This document shows positions 23,685-34,932 of a DNA stretch of 64,000 bases, in pieces. The number at the start of each line of letters is the position of its first letter. Position 1 is the stretch's first letter. The stretch is taken from assembly GCF_000715075.1 (NCBI RefSeq), contig NC_134082.1:213330948-213394947 (forward strand). The letters run 5' to 3'. The notes under the pieces were generated by a model. It saw only the letters and a list, made by a program, of their open reading frames with translations, made no database searches and was not told the origin of the DNA. Source of the DNA: Nicotiana tabacum (lineage: Eukaryota > Streptophyta > Magnoliopsida > Solanales > Solanaceae). A program made the translations under genes and the position numbers.

Positions 23685-23885
23685 ACAACCACTTAGGAGG
23701 AAATGCATCTCCTATGGGTGGAACTAAAACGAACTTAGGAGGAAATGTGTCTCCTAGGGGGTAAAACTTAAACTTAGGAGGAAATGCATCTCCTATGGGT
23801 GAAACTAAACAAACCTAGAAGGAAATGCGTCTCCTATGGGTAAAACTTAAATGATTTCAAACTAGGAAGTGCGTCTCCTATTAAT
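23685..23885. repeat. Tandem array of about 5 units of roughly 40 bp with TAGGAG/CTCCTA hairpins
   Basis: Units read 'cttaggaggaaatgcatctc' then 'ctatgggtgaaactaaa', with the arms TAGGAG and CTCCTA enclosing a 9-nt loop (gaaatgcat, gaaatgtgt, gaaatgcgt). The last two units are decayed. Confidence 0.85.
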
Positions 23886-26462
23886 GAAACCTTCGCTTTT
23901 TTTTTGAATTATTTACTTACCTTGTTGTCTTCCCTCGAAACTGTTGGGGATTATTTAGATGGGGATGATTTTTCCCCCTTTTTTTCATTATTATCTTTTT
24001 ATTCTTTTTTTTTTATTCTTTTTTTTTTAATTATTATTCTTCTTTTTTTTTTGCATAGCTTCTTCCTTCGAAGACTACCTCCCTTGAGAGTCGTTTTGCC
24101 TTTCCCCGAAAGGAACCGCTGAGGATACCGACTTTCCAACCTTGTGTTGGACTCCTCGCAACTGCTAGGGATAACACTGTTGGGGAATTATTTACTTACC
24201 TGTTGGGGGGTAAAATGTTATCAGCTGGGGGTACCTGACTTCCAGAAAATTTTCTAAATGGAAGGAAAATTTTCTGCCCCAGTTTGATAATATCCCTTGT
24301 GGCATGCAGTTCTGGCATCAATGCCATTTCCGTTACCTGCTTCAAATCAAACAAAATTTTGTTAGTTTAAAACATGGTGGTTGGTTGTGATACTCCTACT
24401 GGGATAGCTTTCCCTTTCTCCTTCCTTGCTCTGCGTTCAACAACTTGTTGGGGATGATATTATGTGCTGGGGATAATCCCTTTCTGCTGGGGGTATCCCT
24501 CTTCTTTTGTGGCATAGCTCGGAAACTGGCATTTCCCCGACTTTTAGTCTTGTATGAATTTCCCACAAATTCATGCTCACTGCTTTCCTTGCTTTGTTCA
24601 CGGGCCTTGGCCTTGAGGTTTATAACCTTGGTTTTGGCAAGGATATCCCTCTTGACACTCGTCAATCCTTTTGTCAATTCCCTTTTGCTGGGGATATTTT
24701 TGTTGACACTGGCCTCGCGTTTGTTCCTTGTTGACTAAACCACTTGGATGTACTAGTCAGATCTCATTTTGGAAAGCTGATGGCCTATTTTGAAGTCAAT
24801 TCACACTTTTTCTGACCAAGCAGACTCTATTGGGGATTTTTCTATGAAAGGTAAAAGATAAAAAGGGAACAGAATAAAAGGACAAAAGGAAAAAGACGAC
24901 CTTTTAACAAAAGAAACTATAAATAAAAACCTATCAAACGCAGATACCGACTCTAATGGCCATGACATGCATATGTGGCCTATCCTCCGCCATTAATCAT
25001 CTTTCCAGACCTTCAATTGGCAATTCCCCATCTGATTCTCAATCCTATTCGACTTGTAGTGCCCAAAGGGTTTTCACTATCAAGCCTCTCTCATTTCTGG
25101 TTTTTCTCTCAGCTTTCATCGCCTTATGGTGCCTGTGAAAGTTTTCACCGATAAGACTCTCTCATTTGTATCACTTTCCATCTGGGGGTTTGGAGTGTCG
25201 CCGGTATGACTCTTTCTGCTGGAGATTAGAGTCATTTCTGCTGTGGAACAGAATGTTATGTTCGCCGGTAAGACTCTCATTTGTCTGACTTGGCATCTTT
25301 TGAAGACTGGTCAGAAGGTCTTTCTTTGGACCGTAATATGGGTTTTGGATAGGGCTAGAAAGAAAGGGTATTAAAGGCTCAAAAATGCATCGATTTTGGG
25401 TTATTAATTACAACCTTCGGAACTAGATTTATTTACAACAAACGCAACATTTGCCCCAGTTTCTTGTTTGGGGATATCTTAATTGATTTTTTTTTCATTT
25501 TTCAAAACTATGACCGAGCCGTGAAGCGCCTACGTATCCTCTTTGAGGAATCAGGTCAAACGTAGTTCCCAATTCCTCTTTTTCTTGTGGCTTTCTTTTT
25601 GTTTTTGTTATCATTTTTCTTTTCTTTTCTTTTCTTTTTTTTTCTCTTTTTTTTTCGTTGTTGTTTTCTTTCTTTCTCTTTTTTTTTCTTCGTTGCTACT
25701 GATTCCGAACGAGGGGTATGAAAGAAAAATAAATAAGGCTAAAAAGGGGTAACGAAGGATAGAGTGTTTGGGTAGCAGAACAAAATGCCTTCGTCATTCC
25801 AGTCTTCAAGACATGCCAAGTGCAAACAACACAATTAAACAATAGATTTATAGTCTCTTCCGATGGTGCTGGACTTGACAATTATATTCAACATCTGTTT
25901 GTTCATTTGTCACTTCTAAAGCACCGTTGGGCGACACTCTCATTCTCATTATTATGAACGACCCTCATGCCCATTTAGGCGAATCTTTCTTTAACGGTTT
26001 TCTTTGTGTTTAACTTGCTCTAGTTCCACATGACTCGAGCTCTGAATATTCTCAAACCGTTCTTATTTTCCGGGGTTTTATGATTAACTTTTAAGATTAG
26101 GCCCAAAGTGTGTGCGCATGTCATGTCACTAGAATCGGCGTTGAACAAAATGACAAAAGGACTAAACAAAAGATGACTGGAAATAATAAAAGACCGGATC
26201 TTGCGTTAGCCTACCAGTGAAATGGTTTGAATAACAAAACAAACAAAACAAACCAGAACAAAAATCCTGAAACAAACTGGACAAAATTTAAACAACCGCT
26301 ATGACAAAACGGAAAGTTAAGACAATTTGACACAAGACAATATCCGGCTTATAACCCTAATAATCTGAACAACAGAAATGACAACAAAATAAGCCACCAC
26401 AAGCTTCTCTCTTGCTGACCAAGGAAACGAAGCGTCCTCCCACTTTAGCAAAAACTGGCATC
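23886..26462. other. Non-coding 3' internal region of the gypsy element
   Basis: Contains long T-rich runs (23990-24060, 25600-25700), blocks with 'ctgggggtatccc'/'gttggggat' phrases (24180-24700), and repeated 'ccggtaagactctc' phrases (25150-25290). In autonomous relatives pol would lie between here and gag. I see no trace of reverse transcriptase or integrase. Confidence 0.6.
25528..25566 (-). other. Conserved hairpin motif, copy 2
   Basis: Outer arms CTACG/CGTAG, apical arms TCCTC/GAGGA around a 3-nt loop, and conserved 'aatcagg' between the apical and outer 3' arms. Confidence 0.75.
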
Positions 26463-27250
26463 TTAGCCACTGAGCTTTGCATCAATACTGCCAAGACTAT
26501 TGCCAGCTTCAACATCATCAACCTCCGTCGACAAGCTCTCGATAGGGTTCGAGTGCTCCATGTCGCTGTTATTGATCACAATCCGCCCTTCTTGGATCAT
26601 TTTCTCCACTTCCCTTTTCAAAGTACGACAGCTCTCAACGTTGTGCCCTACGACATTGGAGTGGTATGCGCATCGCGCTGCCGGATCAAAGTTCCTTGCA
26701 AGTGGATCTGGAGTACATGCAGGGAGTGGCTCAATCAAGCCAGCATGCCTTAGCCTTCCAAACAGACTGGCATAAGATACTCCGATAGGGGTGAGAGTCT
26801 TTCCTCGTTTCAATAGCCTCTTCATTCTTGCATGTTGACAGGGCCGGAAACCTGATCCAGGTGGCTTTTGGTAGGCTTGTGTAGGGGGTAGGCATTTTGT
26901 GGAGCCGGGTGCCTGGAAAGTGAAGTATGGCGGGGAAAGAAGCGGTGTTGGGGAGCGGAGAAGCATTGAGGAGTGATGGAGCTACTCGGGTAGCTGGGAA
27001 AGCTGCCATAAGCGGGTTGGGATGGAGAGTATGGGGGATCTTCCGTTATGGTGTTGGGTGCTTGGGAAATGACAGAGTTCAAGAGGCTTGGCGGTGGAGG
27101 GGGTGGTGCTTTTCCAGTTATCCATGCCTGATACATATCTGCCACATGTTGTCTCAGCATTTTCACTTCCTCTACCAACCCGTTGTTCCGTTCGACCAAT
27201 TGTTGTCGGTCATCGATACCGACCCACTCGGTTCTGCGGTTCTGAGCCAT
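26463..27250 (-). pseudogene. Tat/Ogre-like gag remnant
   Basis: Starting at 27250 (MAQNRRTEWVGIDDRQ) the minus strand encodes a 142-aa segment with a coiled-coil-like stretch (QQLVERNNGLVEEVKMLRQH) and proline-rich sequence. A neighbouring frame (26966-26463) carries LFGRLRHAGLIEPLP and CAYHSNVVGHNVESC followed by LKREVEKMIQEGRI, the C-terminal zinc-knuckle-like part of Ogre-type gag. The central capsid domain is missing and the two parts are in different frames. The protein would normally form the particle that packages element RNA, and this copy could not. Confidence 0.75.
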
Positions 27251-27491
27251 TCTCCTTTGATTTTGCTTTGCAGGGAGGAGCTACCACAACCAACCACTTT
27301 TCTATATATGAACACAGCAAAGGGAAGCCATCAACGTTAGTGTTAGGGCATTTGACAGACAATCATATATCAGAGATACAATTGTGCCCCTCTGAAAATT
27401 TCCCACACTTTCCTTTATTTATTTATTCCTTTTATTATTATTATTATTATTATTTTATTTTTTTTAGTGGTGGTCGAATCTTATGGAGATT

Positions 27492-27534
27492 GCCTACGTA
27501 TCATGTCCCCGCATGAATCAGACCTTGCGTAGTT
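27492..27534 (-). other. Conserved hairpin motif, copy 3
   Basis: Outer arms CTACG/CGTAG, apical arms TCATG/CATGA with loop tccccg, conserved 'aatcaga' on the 3' side. Confidence 0.75.
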
Positions 27535-27989
27535 CCGGCCAATAAAAGATAAACAATAATAAACATTTTTTCAATTTTCATATTAGAACAAACTGAGTTT
27601 CAAAGGTTTGAAGATGACCTATAAACTCGAAAATCAAACAACCCGCATATTCTAATCAAAATATTTACAAACTTAAAAACAAACGGCCAGCTTCCTTTCC
27701 CCGTTTGTCAAATGCAACCAAATGGCTATTCTTGCAAATGTGGCCCCTTCCAATTCTCACATGAATTTTGAGGCCGGGGAGGATTATTTTATGACACTTT
27801 ACCAACTTGTCCATTCTTTTACGAAAACAGCCTTTCGACAACTGAAAGATACTCTAAGACTATTTCGGTAAGAACGGTTTAAGACGCGGCCGAAGCTGGC
27901 TTGGCTTATTTTGACAAAAGACGGTATACACCTGACCGCTGACTCTTTGTTTTTTTTTCAAATTACGATAAAAACCTTGTGTTGCAAAC

Positions 27990-28360
27990 ATGACCTTTCG
28001 ACGTCTCGGGGACGAAGCTTTTTAAGGCTGTGTGGGTCAACTGGACCAAACTCTTAGACATGACCCAAAAGGTGGTTGTTTACGCAAAGTCAGCCTTCCG
28101 GCGTCCCTTTCGGGAACATTCGGCTATTTATGACAAACAACATCTCCTGACTTAGTTATGACTCTTTTATTGTTTTTCAAAAATAGGAAACTCAATATTG
28201 CAAACATGGCCTGTCAACGTCTCGGGGACGAAGATTTTTAAGGCTGTGTGGGTCAACTGGACCAAATCTTAAAAAATGACCCAAAGGTGGCTGTTTATGC
28301 AAAGTCAGCCTTCCGGCGTCCCTTTCGGAAACATTTGGCTATGTCTTTGATAAAACAGCG
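27990..28360. repeat. Duplicated leader block
   Basis: Units at about 27990-28135 and 28205-28355 share 'cgtctcggggacgaag', 'tttaaggctgtgtgggtcaa', 'ctggaccaaa' and 'gcaaagtcagccttccggcg'. A third relative lies outside the element at 3130-3245. Confidence 0.85.
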
Positions 28361-28477
28361 TCACCCGACTTCTTTATGACAAAAACTAAAATTTGACGTA
28401 TATTTTTTATTATTATTATTATTATTATTTGTTTTTGGCTTTTTTAGCAAAAGGTGGGTTGGACCCGATGAGGGTTG

Positions 28478-28517
28478 CCTACGTATCTCACATCCGGTGA
28501 GAATCAAACCCGCGTAG
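28478..28517 (-). other. Conserved hairpin motif, copy 4
   Basis: Outer arms CTACG/CGTAG, apical arms TCTCAC/GTGAGA with loop atccg, conserved 'aatcaaacc' on the 3' side. Confidence 0.75.
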
Positions 28518-29319
28518 TTCGGGTAAATAAACCATTTTTGAGAAAACCCTTTTCCATTTTCTTATTCTTTTTTTTTAATATATATTTTTATATAGCAAAC
28601 AAACAAACTATTATTTTTCATTCATAACAAACAAACTAACTAATGTAAAACATAAAACATTCCCTTTTTTTCATTTGTTTTCTTATTCTAAAGAAAAAGA
28701 AAATGTTTTTTTTTTGGAATTTTCACCTTTAATAAAAGAAATGCTTAAAAAAATATTTTTTGAATTTTGAATTTTTAAAGAAGAATCAAAATATTTTTGA
28801 ATTTTCTTTTGAACCTTTTTTTTGGATTATATATATATTTATTTTGGAACAAATAATAAAATCACGTTCAACGCCCGACTCTTTTTATATTTTTTATTTT
28901 TTTTATTTTTATCATTTACATAGACAAGCAAACTAAAATAAAAAAACATTTTAAAAACCAGACTCTTTTTCATTTTCATTTAATGGCAAAACAAACTATT
29001 TTCTTTTCAATATTTTTTGGAAAAAAACAAGACAGAACAATGATGATTTTTTCTTCTATTTTTCCTTTGCTACTAATAAGACATTTTTTCTCATTTTCTC
29101 AAAATTTCGGCAGAGTTTCTATACTACTCGGGCATTGGTTTCTTTTTTCTAACAATAAGTAGCCACATCTCTACACTGTTATTTTCTCCTCTTTTCCACT
29201 ATTTTCTAATTTGTGGATGATGAAAACATACACAATCTTTTTTTTTTTTGAATTTCCAATGTTTCTTTCTATATATATACATATATATTTTATTTTTTTA
29301 TATTTATTATATTTTCAAA

Positions 29320-29540
29320 AATGTGGCATGGGGGACATAGGGAATTTCAAGACTTCTTGGATTCCGTCAATGTTCCCTATGTGCTTTTCAAAAATGAAGC
29401 GTGGGGGACATATGGGAATTTCAAGGCTTCTTGGATTCCACAAATGTTCCCCATGTGCTTTCCCAAAAAGCAAGCGTGGGGGACATAGGGAATTCCAAGG
29501 CTTCTGGATTCCACAAATGTTCCCCATGCTTTGATTAAAA
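29320..29540. repeat. Three tandem units of about 73 bp with foldback structure
   Basis: Units carry 'gtgggggacatagggaattt' and 'ggattccacaaatgttcccc'. In the first unit ACATAGGGAA and TTCCCTATGT are perfect inverted arms, with an inner GGAAT/ATTCC pair. The following units keep the inner pair and have partly matching changes in the outer one. Confidence 0.85.
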
Positions 29541-30077
29541 TAACATCATGCTGGAAATGACCAAATGACCCATACGCCCTTGACTAAATACAACATGTAG
29601 CACATAGGATGCCGAAAGATTGTCTATTATTTTCAGGTTGCTTGTCCTAGACGGACCCAACCCCTATGTTGAGTCCCCTAAGTCAAATGCACATGATGCA
29701 AATAAACGTTCCTACTAGGGATCCGGCATGTGGCTTTGTTATACTAGGTTCAAAAACCTGGGTCGGTGTTCTAGACAGTGTACCCGAGCGGACAACTCGA
29801 GCTGAGGAAGGAGCTCCTTTCCGGGAACCAAAAGGCCAGCCGGCTTAGAAACTTTCCGAGCCTCTTTTATTTAGGGTATGACACTAACAGAATAGGGAGT
29901 CTCAACCAGTAAGCACATCCCCGGAGGTAAGAAGAGAAAGGTTTCGGCACAATTTATATACAGTACAAATAATATTAAAGCGGTAAAAGCATCACTTAGC
30001 ACATTGAGCCCAAACATATAATAAAATCAGATAATAAATAAAGCCAAATAATAACAATTATTCTAAGCTCGAATTCT

Positions 30078-30104
30078 TAACCCTGAACCAGTGGTTCTGG
30101 GTTA
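30078..30104 (-). other. Leader hairpin next to the primer site
   Basis: TAACCCTGAACCA and TGGTTCTGGGTTA form 13-bp arms with one mismatch, 6 nt from the primer-binding site. The outer remnant at 18076-18101 has a similar but one-base-shorter version. Confidence 0.75.
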
Positions 30105-30110
30105 TATACT

Positions 30111-30127
30111 CCCCAGCAGAGTCGCCA
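30111..30127 (-). other. Gypsy primer-binding site
   Basis: The minus strand reads TGGCGACTCTGCTGGGG four bases after the LTR end GTGACA. This form is characteristic of Tat/Ogre-lineage elements. Confidence 0.88.
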
Positions 30128-30131
30128 GAGC

Positions 30132-32993
30132 TGTCACACCTCCTTTATCCGCACCCGCGAGGGCGCCATGAAGTTTTTCCAATTAAAGGACAATCGAAAC
30201 GGGATTAGTTTATTTATTTCAGAGTCGCCACTTGGGAGATTTAGGGTGTCCCAAGTCACCAATTTTAATCCCGAATCGAGGAAAAGAATGACTCCATATT
30301 ACAGTCTGCGTACCAGAAAATCCGGATAAGGAATTCTGTTAACCCGGGAGAAGGTGTTAGGCATTCCCGAGTTCCGTGGTTCTAGCACGGTCGCTCAACT
30401 GTTATATTTGGCTTGATTATCTGATTTTATACATGTTGGACCTATGCGCAAATTTTAAACTCTTGACCGCTTTTATTATTATTTTTTACGAGAATTGCAA
30501 CGTCGTGAAAATATATCTCGAACCACGTTACATCAATGCATCCGTGGTTATTGACATATCTCGACTCGGTTGAGATTTGAATTTGGGTCACATAAATGTG
30601 CACCCGAATTACGGAAGATAAATTATTAAAGACGTGCCTAACGCAACTAGCGTATTGTTATTTTGGGGAAGGCCGTAAAATTCGCTAAACGGCATGTCCC
30701 AAATTCTAAGTGTTTTAATATATATACATTCAGAGGGCCCCGCGACTTGTACATTTGTTTGTCGAGGCTCGTCTCATTTATTATTAAAGAATTTGCAACG
30801 TCATGGAAATGCATCTCGGGCCACGCCATAATCAATATACCCGTGATTTGAGACACATTTCGATTCCGTTGAGATTTGGATTTGGGTCACATAAATGTGC
30901 ACCCGAGCTTAAGGAGATAATATTATTAAAGGCGCGCCTAAAGCAACTGCGCATTATTATTTTTTGGTAGGGCCGTGAAATTTGCTAAATGGCCCGTCCC
31001 GGAATCTAAGTATTTTAATATATACATTTTTTGTGAAGGCTCCGCAATATGTACATTTTTATTTTTGCGAAGCTTGCCTCGTTTTTTTTTATTATTATTA
31101 TTTTTATTTTAAAAGGATGTCATTTTTACGCCTTTAACCATACTAAACCTTACCGCTTCTCTACAACTAAAATCTCATAATTTGTCAAAAGTTTAATAAG
31201 AGAAGTTAAGCGAATGAGTGTTTCGGGCGTAGTAACAACAGGTACTAATACTAATTTTGTCCAAATAAACTAAGAAAACGAAGGGAAAAACGAATCAACG
31301 TCAAACTGTGTCCTAGAACTCCTAATACAACTAAATCAAATGACATCAAGTAAACAAGAATAACATAACACAAAGATGAACCAAAATGCATACGGTGAGA
31401 ACATAATCAGAAAATTATCATACCAACTTTTATATTACATCTTCGGACATTTAACGTAACGTTTCCTTATCTAATGCTTGAGGTTTACTAACCTGAACAA
31501 ACAGAAACGGATAGAGCCAGGGACCAACCCTCTACATCGACCTCAACGAACAACCTCGACGTACCGGACCTCGACGAACAACGACGAGCTCGATGGAAAC
31601 AGAAAGCTCGGACCAAGTCTGTCAACGACCTGAGATTGTTGGTTGCTGCTGTATATTTTCGACGCAGCAACTGGTACGTGAATATGAAACAAAGGGGTCG
31701 TTTGGATGTGAGGAAGGATCAGATATGGAAGGTCGTTTGGGGCTGTGGTCGACGCGGCTACTGGTTGCAAGCTTACGAGGGGTCGTTTGGGCAGTGGTTC
31801 AAGGCAGGAGGCGTTGCTGGACTGGGGGTCATTTGGCAACGTCGAAGTTCAATGGAGGATGGTCGACTGGTGGTGGGTTGTTGACGACGGGGGCGGTGTT
31901 TTGGTGGGGGTGACGACGAGGGGTCAGCTGGATGGAGGTGGGCGATGGAACTGGTGGTTTTGCTGGACGTGAGGAGGAGGGGGTTTGACGGGAGGTGGTG
32001 TTTGTTGATGGTTATGGCGGTTTCACGGTGGAGCGTGCAACGGGCTGTTTGGTCGTCGACTGGTGAGGCTATGACGGGAGGGAGGCTGCTGACGGGGGTT
32101 GCTGGTTGTGACGACGGGTAGGGTTGTGACGACGTAAGGGTCTATTTGGGAAGGTGACGGAGGGAATGGTGGTTTGTTGATGGTGGTTTCACGGTGGGTG
32201 CGAGGGTGGTTTTTGGAGTAGGGTTTTTGTTCCTTCTTCTTGTGAAGAAGATGATCAACAGTGTCCTCTCTCAAAAATCCAAAGTCTGTCCGTCCCAAAA
32301 AATTCAAAAGGGTCCCCGTCCAAATGTGTTTTGCCCGTGTATTTGATAACCTTCTGCCAAGAAAAATGAGCCCCACGCGTGGTGGGGTTCAAGACTTGTG
32401 TCCCCCACGCGTGGTGGGGTTCCTCATGTGTCATGGACTCGGTTTTTTACGGGCTAGGTCCGAAAATTAGGCCTAAAACCGGGTAGTTTGAACCCGAATA
32501 TTATTCTTTTGCCCGAACCGACTAAGGACACGACGTTGCTTAACTAGTCCTATGCAAGCAAAATAACTACCAAAAATAGGACTAATATTTAAACAAAACT
32601 ATATCTTTTTTTCAAATATTTTTCAAGATTTAAAATAGCTAAAAAAAATATTAATAAAACTATTTTTTTGTAATTTTCGTTTTTTAATAAAGACAAAATA
32701 TAAAGTAATATTTTTGTATTTTTCCAAAATTAAAATGACTACAAAACATTAATAGAGTTATTTTTTGTAATTTTCGAATTTATATAAAGTACCAAAATAA
32801 AGTACAATTTTTATATTTTTTCAACTTTATGAGAAATACATAAACTAAAATTTATATATGTATTTTTGTGATTTTTTCTTTTTTGCAACAAAATAAAGTA
32901 AAATAGTTAAAATGGCTATATTAGACCCAATTTCACATATTCACGCTAAAAATGTGAAAATTCTCGGGGAGGGTCAAAAATCCGGTGTCTACA
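30132..32993 (-). repeat. 5' LTR of the Tat/Ogre-like element
   Basis: Starts TGTAGACACC on the minus strand at 32993 and ends GTGACA at 30132. It is near-identical to 18127-20985 outside the terminal 50 bp, which suggests recent activity in trans. Confidence 0.93.
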
Positions 32994-34882
32994 ATGGGGA
33001 TATACTTTGGAAGCAGCAACATACTTGCTTAATAAAGTTCCCACTAAGTCAGTCTCTACAACACCATATGAGATATGGAAAGGATGTAAGCCTAACCTTA
33101 AACATATTAAAGTTTGGGGTTGTCCAGCTTATGTTAAGAGACTACAGTCTGATAAACTTGACTCAAGATCTGATAAGTGTAGGTTCATTGGGTATCCCAA
33201 GGAAATAATAGGATATTATTTCTATCACCCTTCTGACCATAAAGTGTTTGTGGCTAGAGGAGCAACCTTTTTGGAAAGGGAATTTCTTTTGGAAGGAAAT
33301 TATAATGGAGAAATAGAACTTGATAAAGTTCAAGAAGCGGATGAATCAACACAATATAAAGATCATGAGACGCAAGTTGAAGAACCTTAATTGGATGTTT
33401 TGAAGTTGCCATCTTCAACGGTTGAAGTTCAAGAACTAAATGAAGTTCAAGAACAGGTTAATGAACCAGTTCCAAACCAAATTGAACACAACCAAATCTA
33501 GCACAAGGTGAATAGGTTGTACAAGTACATCTTAGAAGGTCTACACGAGAACGTCATGTACCAACTAGATTAAATCTAATGGTACAAGATGATGTATCGA
33601 ATGAGGTTGATCATGATGATGATGACCCTAAGACCTATGAAGAGGCTATACAAAGTTCTGATTATGAGAAATGGCTAAAGGCCATGGAATCCATGAAGGA
33701 AAATAAAGTATGGACTTTAGTTGAACCTTCAAAGGATATAAAACCTATAGGTTGTAAATAGGTTTTTAAGAAAAAGATTGGAACAGACCGAAAGGTGGAG
33801 ACCTACAAAGCCCGTCTTGTTGCCAAGGGATATCGTTAGAAAGAAGGAGTCGACTATGACAAGACTTTCTCTCCCGTGATAATGCTCAAATCAATTCGGA
33901 TTTTGCTTGCTATAGCAGCATACTATGATTATGAAATATGACAAATGGATGTGAAAATAACTTTCCTTAATGGTGAGCTAGAAGAGGATGTGCACATGAC
34001 ACAACCTGAAGGTTTCACATCTTCGTCTTATCATAATAAAATTTGCAAGCTACAAAGATCCATTTATAGACTAAAGCAAGCTTCTCGAAGTTGAAATATT
34101 CGCTTTAACAGGACAATTGAAAAGTTCAATTTTGTTAGATGCGAAGAAGAACCTTGTGTGTACAAAAAAGTTAGTGGGAGCACAATTATACTTTTAGTGT
34201 TGTATATTGATGATATATTGCTCATAGAGAATGGCATACCGGCATTGCAAAGTACCAAGATTTGGCAATCTGAACAGTTCTCCATGAAAGACTTGGGAGA
34301 AACAGCTTATATATTAGGAATAAAGATCTATAAAGATAGACCTAGGAAGCTGCTTGGACTTTCCCAGTCTTTGTACATTGATACCATCTTAAAGAGGTAT
34401 AATATGGATAATATGGAGATTCTGAGTTGAAACTTGAAGGTTATACTGATGCAAGTTTCTCTTCAGATAGAGATGATAGCAAATCTATTTCTGGTTATGT
34501 ATTCATCTTAAATGGTGGTGCAGTGAGTTGGAAAAGTTCCAAACAAGCTACAGTAGCTGATTCAGTGACTGAAGCGGAATATATAGTAGCTAGTGAAGCT
34601 GCTAAGAAAGCTGTATGGATGGAAAAGTTCTTAACTGAACTTGGTGTGGTTCTTTCAATAGAAGGTACTATTCCATTATTGTGTGACAACACTGGAGCCA
34701 TTGCTCAAGCAAAAGAACCAAAATCACACCAAAAATCCAAATACGTTCTGCCAAGGGATCACTTGATAAGAGAAATAATTGGACGTGGAGACGTCTAGAT
34801 TCAAAAGATTGATGGAAAGGAAAATGCTCCATACCCATTCACTAAAGCTCTTGGTGCAAAGGAGTTTGACAAGCACAAGTAA
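32994..34882 (+). pseudogene. Copia pol, part 2: integrase C-terminus, reverse transcriptase, RNase H
   Basis: The frame resumes with TLEAATYLLNKVPTKS and CRFIGYPKEIIGYYFY (integrase C-terminus). It continues with EKWLKAMESMKENKVWTLVE, KARLVAKGYR and LYIDDILL (reverse transcriptase, catalytic YIDD), then [20 protein letters not shown] and [20 protein letters not shown] (RNase H). There are several in-frame stops (33760, 33837, 33940, 34094). The connection domain between MDNMEILS and LKLEGYTD is deleted. The source protein would reverse-transcribe and integrate the element, and this copy is dead. Confidence 0.9.
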
Positions 34883-34932
34883 AAATTAGGAATGAAGTAC
34901 AAGAGCGATTGACTCTAGTGCAAGTGAGAGAT

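Larger units (their letters stand above)
27251..30110 (-). other. Long untranslated leader of the gypsy element
   Basis: About 2.9 kb between primer site and gag. It includes two copies of the conserved hairpin motif, a duplicated leader block (27990-28360), a triple repeat (29320-29540) and AT-rich filler. Small open frames here show no family motif. Confidence 0.7.
18036..32993 (-). mobile_element. Tat/Ogre-like Ty3/gypsy retrotransposon, non-autonomous, nested in the copia integrase
   Basis: Read on the minus strand, the element starts TGTAGACACCGG at 32993. It has a 2862-bp 5' LTR (30132-32993) ending GGAGGTGTGACA, a primer site TGGCGACTCTGCTGGGG (30127-30111), about 9.1 kb of internal DNA, a polypurine tract CAAAGAGGGGCAGC (20999-20986) and a 2859-bp 3' LTR (18127-20985). 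Only a gag remnant is coding, and there is no protease, reverse transcriptase or integrase. About 90 bp of a second leader with primer site lies beyond the 3' LTR (18036-18126). No target duplication survives, because the copia sequence is also deleted at the junction. Element assignment is from LTR ends, primer site, gag wording and the tandem-repeat-rich 3' region typical of the Tat lineage. Confidence 0.92.
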
